From assembly GCF_900143245.1 (NCBI RefSeq), contig NZ_FRDK01000004.1:62001-126000 (forward strand): DNA of 64,000 bases, in the 5' to 3' direction. This stretch comes from Flavobacterium fryxellicola (GTDB lineage: Bacteria > Bacteroidota > Bacteroidia > Flavobacteriales > Flavobacteriaceae). Of the stretch, positions 44,804 through 53,661 are shown in pieces; the stretch's first letter is position 1; the number at the start of each line of letters is the position of its first letter. The notes under the pieces were generated by a model. It was not told the DNA's origin, did not search any database, and worked only from the letters and a program-made list of their open reading frames with translations. The position numbers were made by a program, and so were the translations under genes.

Positions 44804-47190
44804 TTTTTTAGGGATTTTTTAAAATTGGAGTATTCTTTATTTTCAGGACTTCTTGCGGTAAGACTGTCAATAGTCTTGTTTGATTCTTTAAAATTATTCA
44901 TTCTTTTATAAGCTTGTGCCAATTTATAGCCTAATTCGGGATCGTTTATTTGATTGCCTAATGCTTTTTTACCAATGTCAATTGCTTTTTTATCTTGTCC
45001 AGACCACCAGTAGACATCCATTAGTGCTAAGTAGGAATCACCATAATAAGGCGTTCTGCGTATAACTTCTTGTAATTCTATTTCAGCATTTTTATAATCG
45101 CCATCCCAAGCTAAGGTTCGGCCTTTTAGCGTTCGCACGTCTCCATAATTGGGAAGTTCATTCAAAATATAATTGCATAATAGTCGTGCTTTTTCACGTT
45201 CTTTTTTGAAAGCTAAATCTCGAGCCAAAAAGAATATATGGTCAGGATCCAATCCTTTAGTTAGTTTTTTAATGATCGATAGCTCCTCTGTTGTAAATTC
45301 ATACGTTGGTTTCTTAAAGCTGGAAGCAATTTTGGTAATTTTGTTCTTTTTTGTTAAGTATGAATTTAGTTTTTTAAAATCATTAAATGAACTGCTTACT
45401 TTTTCGGTCATATCGTTATCTGTTTCGCTAACATTGAAATTTTCATCAATTTTAAACAACGCTCCATCAGAATAAAAATAGTCTTTATAAATATAATCAC
45501 TAATACTTCCTTTGTATCGCATCAACGCAATGTTGTGGATATTTCTAAATTCTCTTACAGTGTCTAGTCCTGTACTGATCCAAGTCGTTTTTTCCGGTTT
45601 ATTGAATTTGTAATTGTTCGTTAGAAAAGAGACTAAACTTGGTGTAACATCAGAATGAGAAGAAATGGATTTAAATTTTGCTGTTTTCTTCAGCATGGGA
45701 CTGTACATGTAAAACGGAACGTGAAAACGAGATAAATTATCTTTTTGAGGAACGGGAATTAAGCGGTGATCTCCAGTTATTATGAAAATGGTATTTGCAT
45801 AATCCGGTCTTTTAGCATACGTTTCCATGAAGGTTTTGATGGAACTATCCGTGTAAAGAAGACATGCAAAAATGTCTTTGTATTCCTTTAGTTTATTTTT
45901 TTCAAAATAGGATTTGGTTTTTAGAATGCGTTCGACTTTTTCCAAATATACTTTTTTTGATGGGAAATCAAAAGGTTCGTGATTGGTTAGCGTCATTATA
46001 ATATCCAATCTAGGTTGTTTGTTGTCTTTTAATTCGGATAGTGTTTTGCGGTATATTTCAGCATCTGGATATCCCCAAGAAAAGCCACCCGAATTTGCTT
46101 TAGTCTTAATATATCCTGGGCCAAATTTATTGATGTCTATAATTTTATCGATACCATTGTATTCTAAAAAAGCACTTTTTCTATCAAATGTAGATTCATC
46201 GCCACAATAATAACTAGTAGCATATCCATTTGATTTTAGAAAACTGATTAGCGAATTGTGTTTCGGTAACGGATTTAATTCCATGAAACCATTTTCTCCA
46301 AACGGCAAGGAGCCCATCAATGAAGGTAGCGCGCCAAAGGTACGTCCTGCATTACTTACAAAATTTTCCCAATAAAGTGATTTCTCTGTCAAAGAATCGA
46401 GGTAAGGCGTGAAGCCTTTATAATCGCCCTCATCAGTAAAATCGCTGCCGAGTCCTTCCACAATGATGAATACAATATTCGGATTGTCCTTACTAATAGT
46501 AAAAAAGGGAGCCAATACATCTTTAGTGTTTTCTGAGGCTTGTTCTAATGGAAATTCTTTATTAAAAGTCATGCTTCCTTCATTTGCAAAAGCTTGATCA
46601 TTTTTAGCTCTTATAATGTCACTCAATAAGAAATTTAGTTTATTCTTGGTAACAGGTTTCTGGTTGCTAGCGACTAAAAAATTCAAACTGCCAAATAATA
46701 AAACGACTACAAGTATAATTTTTGCGTTGGCTTTAGGCCCCTGTTGTTGTAACAATCGGTTTAATCCTAAATAAACAACAGGAAGAATAATAAACGGCAA
46801 AAATAGCAGAAAAGATAGCGATAAAGAGGCAGTAACAGTGGTGTACATATCACTCCAAGAATATCCTAGAAGATCAGCTCCAAGATTGATATGCGTTGTA
46901 AGACTATATCCTATTAATCCAAGTTGGATTAAGGCAATGATGGAAAATAGAATTCGGATAACAATTATTCCTAAAGAATTTTTCACATATTTTAATACTG
47001 CATAAAGCGGGAAAAATAATAAACCAATAAGTATTCCTGTAAAAAAATCATCCAATAATTTGTACAGGAATAACTGTATTTCGAAATTTTTGAAAATTTC
47101 AATCAAGCTTAATAGACAAAATATAAGGATTAATGAAACGGTAGAATAAAGGTATTCCAAACTGTTTTTATAATTAAATTTCATTTTCAT
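44800..47190 (-). CDS. LTA-synthase-like sulfatase fused to YaiO-type TPRs
   Basis: 796 residues from MKMKFNYKNS. Five membrane helices (about 12-175) precede an extracytoplasmic alkaline-phosphatase-superfamily domain (about 235-540) with IVEGLG (metal-binding Glu245), NAGRTFGALPS (nucleophile Thr284) and TGDHR. This is the lipoteichoic-acid synthase/phosphoethanolamine transferase branch. Residues about 653-796 form TPR repeats (LAWDGDYKNAEIEL) that closely match the TPR part of the YaiO protein encoded next. It likely transfers a phosphate-containing group, or cuts one, on the glycan outside the membrane. An ATG 51 bases upstream lies inside the glycosyltransferase gene and is less likely. 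Confidence 0.85.
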   Translation of the reverse strand: MKMKFNYKNSLEYLYSTVSLILIFCLLSLIEIFKNFEIQLFLYKLLDDFFTGILIGLLFFPLYAVLKYVKNSLGIIVIRILFSIIALIQLGLIGYSLTTHINLGADLLGYSWSDMYTTVTASLSLSFLLFLPFIILPVVYLGLNRLLQQQGPKANAKIILVVVLLFGSLNFLVASNQKPVTKNKLNFLLSDIIRAKNDQAFANEGSMTFNKEFPLEQASENTKDVLAPFFTISKDNPNIVFIIVEGLGSDFTDEGDYKGFTPYLDSLTEKSLYWENFVSNAGRTFGALPSLMGSLPFGENGFMELNPLPKHNSLISFLKSNGYATSYYCGDESTFDRKSAFLEYNGIDKIIDINKFGPGYIKTKANSGGFSWGYPDAEIYRKTLSELKDNKQPRLDIIMTLTNHEPFDFPSKKVYLEKVERILKTKSYFEKNKLKEYKDIFACLLYTDSSIKTFMETYAKRPDYANTIFIITGDHRLIPVPQKDNLSRFHVPFYMYSPMLKKTAKFKSISSHSDVTPSLVSFLTNNYKFNKPEKTTWISTGLDTVREFRNIHNIALMRYKGSISDYIYKDYFYSDGALFKIDENFNVSETDNDMTEKVSSSFNDFKKLNSYLTKKNKITKIASSFKKPTYEFTTEELSIIKKLTKGLDPDHIFFLARDLAFKKEREKARLLCNYILNELPNYGDVRTLKGRTLAWDGDYKNAEIELQEVIRRTPYYGDSYLALMDVYWWSGQDKKAIDIGKKALGNQINDPELGYKLAQAYKRMNNFKESNKTIDSLTARSPENKEYSNFKKSLKK

Positions 47191-47201
47191 TGCGCTATAA
47201 T

Positions 47202-48632
47202 TTATGCTTTGGTCATTCCTTTTCGGGTCATCTCTCCCCATTTCTTTTTTTTGTTAAAATAATAATCAAAATTTCCTCGTATTGCGGCATATAAAATGAA
47301 AGGATGATTAACAAAAGGTTCTAAAAAAGCAATTTGTAATAAACGAATACCAGTTCCTTTCTTTTTATACTGATGATAAGTTAACTCTTCTGTAATCAAT
47401 GCTATTAAAGAAAAGAAAACTGTAAATAAATAGGCTAAAATAATCAAAGCAAATGCATAATCCCACCTAATCTTATTAAATACAATGAGAATTCCAAAGT
47501 ACAGTATGCCAATAAATTCAATCACAGGAGCCATTCTTTCGAAAAAGAACCAATAGGGATAACTCACCAATCCCAGTACCCTGTATTTAGGATTAAATCC
47601 AATTTTACGATGTTTTCTTAAGGTCTCGATCGTTCCTCGAGTCCATCTGTTTCTTTGAGAAATAAATATTTTATAGTTGTCAGGAGCTTCTGTCCAACAA
47701 AGTGGATCTGGAATATAGGCTACTTTATATATTTTGTTCTGTTCTTCCATGTAAGCTCTCATCCGCACCACAAGTTCCATATCTTCACCAACCGTATTTC
47801 GATCATAGCCGCCCACCTTAATCGCAATTTTTTTATCAAATAAACCAAAAGCACCTGAAATAACTAACAAACCATTCAGTCTACTCCATGCCATGCGACC
47901 TAACAAAAAAGCGCGAATGTATTCTAAAATTTGCCCTTGTTCGATTAGTTTTTTGGGGAAGTTTACATCGTGTAATTTACCTCCTTTGACCACACATGAA
48001 TTCGCAATTCTAATTACTCCTCCAGCAGCGATAACTTTTCTATCCGTTGTTTCTAGAAATGGTTTGATCATTATTTGGAGGGAGTCTTCTAATAGGAGAC
48101 AGTCTACATCTATACAAGCCACATATTCACTGTTACTAATGTTAAGTCCCATGTTTAAAGCATCGGCTTTTCCTCCATTTTCTTTATCAACTATAATTAG
48201 TTTTTCAAATGCAGGATTCGTTGATTTGTAAATTCCGTTTCTAAGGGGTTGGGTTGGGATTTGTTCGTTGATGAGGTAATCTACTTGGACTAAATTATAT
48301 ACTTCAATTAATTTCTCTAAGCTATCGTCTTTACTGCCGTCATTTATTATAATTACGTCGTAGTTTACATAGTGATTAGACAATAAAGAACGTACATTTT
48401 CAACAATATTTAAACTTTCATTATATGCTGGTGCTATAATTGAAATGGAAGGAGCGCTATCTGAAGACATTATTTCTTTGTAGTTAACATAACTGTTTTT
48501 ACGCTTGTACTCGACAGTCTCTATTACAGAAATAAACGCAAGAACAAGGTAAGACGCTATAGCACTGCCACTAAAAATAAAAAACAAATAGTGAAATAAT
48601 TCAATTATATTTTGGATTATAGGGTCTCCCAT
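47202..48632 (-). CDS. Processive family-2 glycosyltransferase, module B
   Basis: The 476-residue inner-membrane synthase is paralogous to the module-A enzyme across its whole length. It has two N-terminal helices, NDG (Asp98), IDVDC (Asp175, Asp177), GED (Glu283, Asp284), SQRNRW (Gln326, Trp330) and C-terminal helices (about 350-450). The motif GGKADALNMG is the canonical form. It has no PilZ domain, so cyclic-di-GMP control of the bacterial-cellulose type is not seen. It starts 2 bp after the HEAT stop and ends 11 bp before the sulfatase start. Confidence 0.85.
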   Translation of the reverse strand: MGDPIIQNIIELFHYLFFIFSGSAIASYLVLAFISVIETVEYKRKNSYVNYKEIMSSDSAPSISIIAPAYNESLNIVENVRSLLSNHYVNYDVIIINDGSKDDSLEKLIEVYNLVQVDYLINEQIPTQPLRNGIYKSTNPAFEKLIIVDKENGGKADALNMGLNISNSEYVACIDVDCLLLEDSLQIMIKPFLETTDRKVIAAGGVIRIANSCVVKGGKLHDVNFPKKLIEQGQILEYIRAFLLGRMAWSRLNGLLVISGAFGLFDKKIAIKVGGYDRNTVGEDMELVVRMRAYMEEQNKIYKVAYIPDPLCWTEAPDNYKIFISQRNRWTRGTIETLRKHRKIGFNPKYRVLGLVSYPYWFFFERMAPVIEFIGILYFGILIVFNKIRWDYAFALIILAYLFTVFFSLIALITEELTYHQYKKKGTGIRLLQIAFLEPFVNHPFILYAAIRGNFDYYFNKKKKWGEMTRKGMTKA

Positions 48633-48634
48633 AC

Positions 48635-49738
48635 TTAATTGTTTTCTATAAAATTAACGATTCTCAAAAAAGAATCGTCAGAGGATTCCCTTTTTAAAGA
48701 ACAGAATTTTTCTCGATTGATTCTTTTTAAAATTTTCAAGGCTATAATTTTTATTTCAAAAAGGTCATCATAGATATATTTCATTATAAAGGATTCGTCG
48801 TCATTTTCGTATAAATTTTCAATCATTTTAAAAACAGCGATCTGCTCTTCTTGACTGCGTTTTTGTAAATCCGTTTTTAAAATTTCTTTAGCTTCCAATA
48901 CATTTAAATAGCTTAGTACATCAATTGCTTCTAGCCTTACTTTTTTATTAATATGATGTAATAACTGTATGATCTCATTTTTTGCTTCCAATTGATTATA
49001 GATCTTGGCTAATTTTAGCGCAAAAATAATCACGGAGTCATTCGAAGATTGCAACCAAGATGTAATATTAGAAATGTTTTGATTTTCTAATTTTTGCAAA
49101 ATTTCCAGTAGTTGAATTTGATCCCATTCTGAAAGGGGTGTTTCTAATAAATCTAAAAAAGTAAGTCCTTCAAAATAAAATAAATTGACCATATACAATT
49201 GCATTTCCTTTCGAACTTCTGGTCTAGGATGATTTAGGTGGATTATTACCGGATTATAAGCTTCCTTTATCTGAAATTGTTTTAATTCTCGAATTCCTTT
49301 GGCAATCACATACCATTTTTTATGACTTAATCGAGACAAAGCATAATCGACAAGTTCCGTTTGATAATAAAGATTTTGGATAGACTCGGCAACTTCACCA
49401 GAAATTTCATTTTTTAACTTGAGCAAAACTGCAATTAAAATTTTTCTTTTAAAAGGTTCTTTTGCACCGTTTTTTAATAAATCAATAATCGCTTGCTGTT
49501 CTGAGCTGATTTCTTCTTCATCATTTCCGGCATACAAATAAGTGATAAGAGCAGCTTCATATTCTTGCTCATAAGCAACAGTGATGCTTTCTTTTTTTCT
49601 TAAATGGCCTCTTAAATATTTCAAATAAAGAATGAGTCCAAGAATCAATATTGAAAACAAACCAATTACAATCCAAGTGGCTTGAATGATAGTTGGAGAA
49701 TCATTAAAATAATCGATTAAAAAGCGGTAGGTATTCAT
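48635..49738 (-). CDS. Membrane-anchored HEAT-repeat protein, module B
   Basis: The 367-residue protein has an N-terminal helix (about 19-42; ATWIVIGLFSILILGLILYL) and a cytoplasmic helical solenoid. HEAT units include NHPRPEVRKEMQLYMVNLF, INKKVRLEAIDVLSYLNVLE and FEIKIIALKILKRINRE. It is similar in layout to the module-A HEAT protein, with low overall identity by eye. It lies between the receiver gene and the polymerase gene, as expected if it relays the receiver signal to the polymerase (inferred). Confidence 0.78.
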   Translation of the reverse strand: MNTYRFLIDYFNDSPTIIQATWIVIGLFSILILGLILYLKYLRGHLRKKESITVAYEQEYEAALITYLYAGNDEEEISSEQQAIIDLLKNGAKEPFKRKILIAVLLKLKNEISGEVAESIQNLYYQTELVDYALSRLSHKKWYVIAKGIRELKQFQIKEAYNPVIIHLNHPRPEVRKEMQLYMVNLFYFEGLTFLDLLETPLSEWDQIQLLEILQKLENQNISNITSWLQSSNDSVIIFALKLAKIYNQLEAKNEIIQLLHHINKKVRLEAIDVLSYLNVLEAKEILKTDLQKRSQEEQIAVFKMIENLYENDDESFIMKYIYDDLFEIKIIALKILKRINREKFCSLKRESSDDSFLRIVNFIENN

Positions 49739-49769
49739 ATCGAAACTTACGGGTAATTCATTAGGACTT

Positions 49770-50138
49770 TTAACTCAATAAGCGTTTTACTCTAAGTACT
49801 AGCTCGTTTGGACTCAAAGGTTTACTCATGAAATCAGTAGCGCCTAGATCAAATGCTTTGAGAACAATTTGCTCTTGTCCTGCTGCTGAAAAAACGACTA
49901 TAGGAGTTAGGAGATTTAATTTATTTCTTACATGGCTGATTACTTCTAATCCGCTTACAAAAGGCATCATAATGTCTGTTAATATTAACTCTGGATTATG
50001 TTCTTCTATTAATTCAATTGTTTTCTTACCATTGTCTGCGATAAAAAGAGAATATCCCTCTTTTTCTAATTTGAATTTAAGTAACTTCGAAAGCATCGAA
50101 TTATCTTCAGCGAGAACAATTTTTTTAGCACCATTCAT
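49770..50138 (-). CDS. Single-domain response regulator, module B
   Basis: The 122-residue receiver has no output domain: Glu11 and Asp12, phospho-acceptor Asp55 in LILTDIMMPFVSG, Ser84 and Lys106 in SKPLSPNE. The tail PNELVLRVKRLL matches the module-A receiver. It is the first gene of the ten-gene run and has a TATTTTTG -7 box 28 bases upstream. No kinase is nearby. It may bind the HEAT protein encoded next. Confidence 0.87.
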   Translation of the reverse strand: MNGAKKIVLAEDNSMLSKLLKFKLEKEGYSLFIADNGKKTIELIEEHNPELILTDIMMPFVSGLEVISHVRNKLNLLTPIVVFSAAGQEQIVLKAFDLGATDFMSKPLSPNELVLRVKRLLS

Positions 50139-50166
50139 AGTAGATTAGCTTTGTTTTTTGCGAAAG

Positions 50167-50174
50167 CAAAAATA
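50167..50174 (-). promoter_or_regulatory. -7 box of module B
   Basis: On the minus strand the sequence is TATTTTTG (TANNTTTG). Transcription would start near 50160 and lead into the receiver ATG at 50138. No TTG element is evident. Confidence 0.45.
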
Positions 50175-50889
50175 TTAATTTTCGTTGGATGTTGGTAAAA
50201 GCTTGTGGCTTTCTACCATTTGTATTTTGATTTTTATCAAAGTAAATGTTTACCATAGCTTTGACTACTGCCATTTTTGTATTTTATTACCGAGCACTGC
50301 AATTAAATTAAAGGAAACACTCTATTTACGTGAAATTATCTATGTTGGTTTTAACGATTTGATTTCTGTAATTTAACACCAAACTTTATAGTAAGCGAAT
50401 TTGGGTTTTAGTACGAACTGTTTCTTCATTTTATAAATAGTTATACGCTATCCATCATACTGTTATTGTTCGTTTTGTGCATTTTTTAAAGGGCTTCACA
50501 CAAAATAAATAATATTCAATATAGTGAGATGGCTATTTATTTTCACCAACAGGATTCATAAATAATGGTAGATTATTAAAATGTACTAGAGAAAAAAGGA
50601 AAAGAAGTTTTATGCATTTCGTCCTTAGATTATCGGGAAGATCGAACCGATAAATTGCATCTTTCAATCCCATTTGAAAGTGATTTGATTGGGGTTGAAA
50701 ATGACTATTAAACGCAATACTATTTAGCAGCAAAAGACAAAAGTAGGTTTTCATGTTTTTGTTAAATTTAAGTTGAAATTTGTAAGTACATATATCACAA
50801 TTACAGTAGTGGGGACTATTGTATCGCAACTATATGGAATAAAGATAGATATAATAGTAATATAAAAACTAAAATATCCCTGTAGAGTA
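50175..50889. other. Long spacer upstream of module B
   Basis: About 700 bases separate module B from the TIGR02757 gene. The only candidate gene is a 73-residue secreted peptide on the minus strand (50533-50754). I see no repeat, tRNA or strong hairpin. It could hold regulatory sites for the cluster. Confidence 0.5.
50533..50754 (-). CDS. Putative small exported peptide
   Basis: Seventy-three residues from MKTYFCLLLLNSIAF, which looks like a signal peptide, followed by a short Phe/Asn-rich mature part (LPDNLRTKCIKLLF; ending NPVGENK). No family is recognised and the mature part could be non-coding. It is on the same strand as module B and about 400 bases upstream. A fragment of a degraded gene is an equally good reading. 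Confidence 0.3.
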   Translation of the reverse strand: MKTYFCLLLLNSIAFNSHFQPQSNHFQMGLKDAIYRFDLPDNLRTKCIKLLFLFSLVHFNNLPLFMNPVGENK

Positions 50890-51657
50890 CTAAAAACCCT
50901 CAAAAACACCCAAACCAAACAAAGCAAAGTCGTATTTAACAGGATCTATACTATCTAATTTTCGAAGTTGCACGTCTAATTCTTTGACAGCTTTTCCATC
51001 GTTCTGCTTCCGAGTCAGTATCCCTAATTTTCGTGCCACTTTTCCAGAATGTACATCTAATGGGCAGGACAAGGAAGCCGGTGAAATGCTTCCCCATATC
51101 CCTAAATCGACCCCTTTATTATCTTGTCGAATCATCCATCTCAGGTACATGTTAATTCGTTTTGCCGCCGAATTATTAAGTGGATCTGATAGGTGTTTTT
51201 GAGTTCGGTATGGATGTGGAATTTCGAAAAATATTTTCTTGAATTCATGGATGCTTTTTTGCATAGAGTGGGCTTCCTGATACTTACTAAAGACTGCCTC
51301 TAAGCCACCATGATTTGTATAAATATGTTTTAAACTTCTAATAAAACTGGATAAATCAACTCCATTAAAAGTCCTATGTACAAAAGATTCCAGTTGCGCC
51401 AAATCATTTTCGCTGTGTGACAGGACAAAATCATACGGAGCGTTTCCCATTAAATCCATCATGCGATGCGAATTTTTTATGATCATTTTGCGATTTCCCC
51501 AAGCAATAGTCGCACTTAAAAAACCAGCAATTTCAATATCTTCTTTTTGTGAAAATAAATGCGGGATTTGTACCGGATCACTTTCTATGAAATCGAGTGT
51601 ATTGTATTGAAGCACTTTTTCGTCAAGAAAATCTTTAAGTTCTGAGTTTGTCATCAT
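50890..51657 (-). CDS. TIGR02757 (DUF2400) family protein
   Basis: The 255-residue cytoplasmic protein has the family features LKDFLDEKV, IAGFLSATIAWGNRKMIIKN, FNGVDLSSFIRSL and KRINMYLRWMIRQDNKGVDLGIW. CPLDVHSGKVARKLGIL is the conserved second half; it resembles the helix-hairpin-helix glycosylase fold, with DVH at the place of the catalytic Asp. DNA binding or glycosylase-like activity is suggested by the fold only. Two adjacent ATGs give the same product less one residue. Confidence 0.85.
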   Translation of the reverse strand: MMTNSELKDFLDEKVLQYNTLDFIESDPVQIPHLFSQKEDIEIAGFLSATIAWGNRKMIIKNSHRMMDLMGNAPYDFVLSHSENDLAQLESFVHRTFNGVDLSSFIRSLKHIYTNHGGLEAVFSKYQEAHSMQKSIHEFKKIFFEIPHPYRTQKHLSDPLNNSAAKRINMYLRWMIRQDNKGVDLGIWGSISPASLSCPLDVHSGKVARKLGILTRKQNDGKAVKELDVQLRKLDSIDPVKYDFALFGLGVFEGF

Positions 51658-51841
51658 TGGAGCGTCCTTGGTGGCGAAGTAGAAAATTTAATAAGAATGA
51701 TAGTACCATCAACAAGAGGAAGCGGAAAGAATTAAAAATCTGCTTTAAGGGATACCAAAAGTACCTCTCGTAAATTTTAATTAATGTTCAATAAACTTCA
51801 TGTTTAAATGAGAGTTGGTGCTGCTAATAAATAGAATATAC

Positions 51842-52504
51842 CTAGTTGCTAATTTGTCCATCTACCATCACTAATTTCCTATCTGCCATATTGGCTAACT
51901 CTTCATTGTGAGTAACAATGACAAAAGTTTGTCCTAGTTCATCTCGTAATTTAAAGAACAATTGATGTAAATTTTCCGCAGAAGCGGTATCTAGATTTCC
52001 TGAAGGCTCATCAGCAAAAATGATTGCTGGTTTGTTGATTAATGCTCTAGCAACGGCTACGCGCTGCTGTTCTCCTCCAGAAAGCTCATTGGGTTTATGG
52101 TTAATTCGATGCGAGAGTCCCAGATAGGCCAGTAATTTTTTGGCTTCGGTTTCGGTTTCCTGTTTGGATTTATTGGCAATAAATGCAGGAATACAAACAT
52201 TTTCTAGCGCTGTGAATTCCGGTAATAACTGGTGAAATTGGAATATAAAACCTAAATTCAAATTTCTAAACTTGGATAAGGTTTTGTCATTCATGTTGAG
52301 GATGTCTTCATTGTTGATGCGCAATTCAATTCCATTTTCAGCTGTTGGTTGGTCCAAAGTACCAAGAATTTGCAAAAGCGTAGTTTTTCCAGCACCAGAA
52401 GCGCCAACTATGGAGACTATTTCTCCCTGTTTAATGTGTAAATCTACTCCTTTTAAAACATGAAGTTGATCGTAATATTTATGTAAATTTTTGGCTTGTA
52501 TCAT
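51842..52504 (-). CDS. LolD-like ABC transporter ATPase
   Basis: The 220-residue ATPase starts at [13 protein letters not shown]. It has Walker [10 protein letters not shown], the Q-loop in [13 protein letters not shown], signature [15 protein letters not shown] and Walker [13 protein letters not shown]. The MacB/LolD type (short ATPase, SGNLD) works with separate permeases, for lipoprotein release or peptide export. No permease gene is adjacent, so the partner is elsewhere. An upstream ATG (27 bases) is less likely. Confidence 0.85.
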   Translation of the reverse strand: MIQAKNLHKYYDQLHVLKGVDLHIKQGEIVSIVGASGAGKTTLLQILGTLDQPTAENGIELRINNEDILNMNDKTLSKFRNLNLGFIFQFHQLLPEFTALENVCIPAFIANKSKQETETEAKKLLAYLGLSHRINHKPNELSGGEQQRVAVARALINKPAIIFADEPSGNLDTASAENLHQLFFKLRDELGQTFVIVTHNEELANMADRKLVMVDGQISN

Positions 52505-52651
52505 TTTGAAACTATTTTCACAAAGAAACAAAGATTTTAATGATTATTAAATGCAACGCCTATTATTTTTGGCTTGACAAAGTATAAACTTTAGTTAATA
52601 GGCTCTATTTGTTGCTATTTTTTAAATAAATTTGATTTTAATTGACATATT

Positions 52652-53299
52652 ATGAAAAAAGTAATTGGGTTTTTTTTGGCACTATTGCCTTTTTCATTTT
52701 ATGCAAAAGAAAAGGATATAATGGTGCCAAAAAGTATAGAGACAAAAAATATGGAAATACAAAACGGAAAAGAAGTAGCTACTTTCGCAGGAGGCTGTTT
52801 CTGGTGTACAGAAGCAGTTTTTTTAGAATTAGATGGGGTAAGTAAGGTGGTTTCGGGGTATATTGGTGGGCATACGGTGAACCCTAAGTATAGCGCAGTT
52901 TGTGATGGGGTTACAGGCCATGCAGAAGCGATAGAAATTACATTTGACCCATCCAAAATAGGATTTGGTGAATTAGTAGAAATATTCTTTGCTACACATG
53001 ATCCTACAACATTAAACCGTCAAGGAAATGATGTTGGAACACAATATAGAAGTGAGATATTTTACCACAATCCAACTCAGAAACAAGTATCCGAGGATTA
53101 TATTACTTTGATGATAACTGAGAAAACGTTTGAAAAACCAATTGTGACTAAAATTTCGGAAGCAACAATCTTTTATGTCGCTGAGGATTACCATCAAAAT
53201 TATTACAATTTGAATAAAACACAAGGATATTGCAGTTTCGTGATTACGCCTAAAGTTGATAAATTGAAAAAAATATACCAAGATAAACTTAAAAATTAA
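52652..53299 (+). CDS. msrA: Exported peptide-methionine (S)-S-oxide reductase
   Basis: The 215-residue protein has a signal peptide (about 1-18) followed by the MsrA domain. Catalytic Cys49 lies in GGCFWCTEAVF with a second Cys52. GHAEAIEITFDP and THDPTTLNRQGNDVGTQYRS bind the substrate methionine. It reduces (S)-methionine sulfoxide in proteins in the periplasm or at the envelope, repairing oxidised proteins there. A resolving cysteine is available in YCSFVITPK. There is no MsrB nearby. A TATTTTTG -7 box lies at 52564-52571. Confidence 0.92.
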   Translation: MKKVIGFFLALLPFSFYAKEKDIMVPKSIETKNMEIQNGKEVATFAGGCFWCTEAVFLELDGVSKVVSGYIGGHTVNPKYSAVCDGVTGHAEAIEITFDPSKIGFGELVEIFFATHDPTTLNRQGNDVGTQYRSEIFYHNPTQKQVSEDYITLMITEKTFEKPIVTKISEATIFYVAEDYHQNYYNLNKTQGYCSFVITPKVDKLKKIYQDKLKN

Positions 53300-53345
53300 T
53301 TGGCATTAGATTTGTACGTGTTTTGGAAATGATAATCTTAATACT

Positions 53346-53645
53346 ATGACAGAACAAGTTTCTATTACCACAACTGCTAACAAAACTAGAAACCTCATTT
53401 TAGGAATTGTATTTGATGGCATTGGAATGCTCTCGTTTACTGTTCCTCTAATTGGTGAGTTTTCAGATGTAATATGGGCTCCATTAGCAGGTTTTTTAAT
53501 GACTTGGATGTATAAAGGAACGATTGGGAAGGTAGGAGGAGTGGTTACTTTTTTAGAAGAAATTTTACCGTTCTCGGATTTTATTCCAACATTTACCTTA
53601 ACCTGGATTTATAATTATGTAATTAAAAACAAAGATGCCTCGTAA
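53346..53645 (+). CDS. Small membrane protein, unknown function
   Basis: Ninety-nine residues with two or three hydrophobic helices (LILGIVFDGIGMLSFTVPLI; VIWAPLAGFLMTWMY; TFTLTWIYNYVI) and a GGVVTFLEEILPFSDFIPT segment typical of a conserved flavobacterial family without an assigned role. Its stop codon lies in the loop of a terminator hairpin. A -7 box TAGATTTG at 53307-53314 gives it a possible own promoter, or it follows msrA. Confidence 0.65.
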   Translation: MTEQVSITTTANKTRNLILGIVFDGIGMLSFTVPLIGEFSDVIWAPLAGFLMTWMYKGTIGKVGGVVTFLEEILPFSDFIPTFTLTWIYNYVIKNKDAS

Positions 53646-53660
53646 TTCGAGGCATCTTTT
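53631..53660. terminator. Terminator with the stop codon in its loop
   Basis: A 12-bp perfect stem (AAAGATGCCTCG at 53631-53642 with CGAGGCATCTTT at 53648-53659) and a 5-base loop that contains the TAA of the upstream gene. It serves two convergent genes. Confidence 0.8.
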
Positions 53661-53661
53661 G

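Noticed and set aside
36812-50138. Cluster as a cyclic-di-GMP-regulated cellulose (Bcs) operon
   Set aside because: The glycosyltransferases have no PilZ domain and there is no BcsB, BcsZ or GGDEF gene.
50185-50376. Plus-strand 63-residue frame upstream of module B
   Set aside because: Composition looks random, there is no recognisable start signal, and it lies over the module B promoter region.
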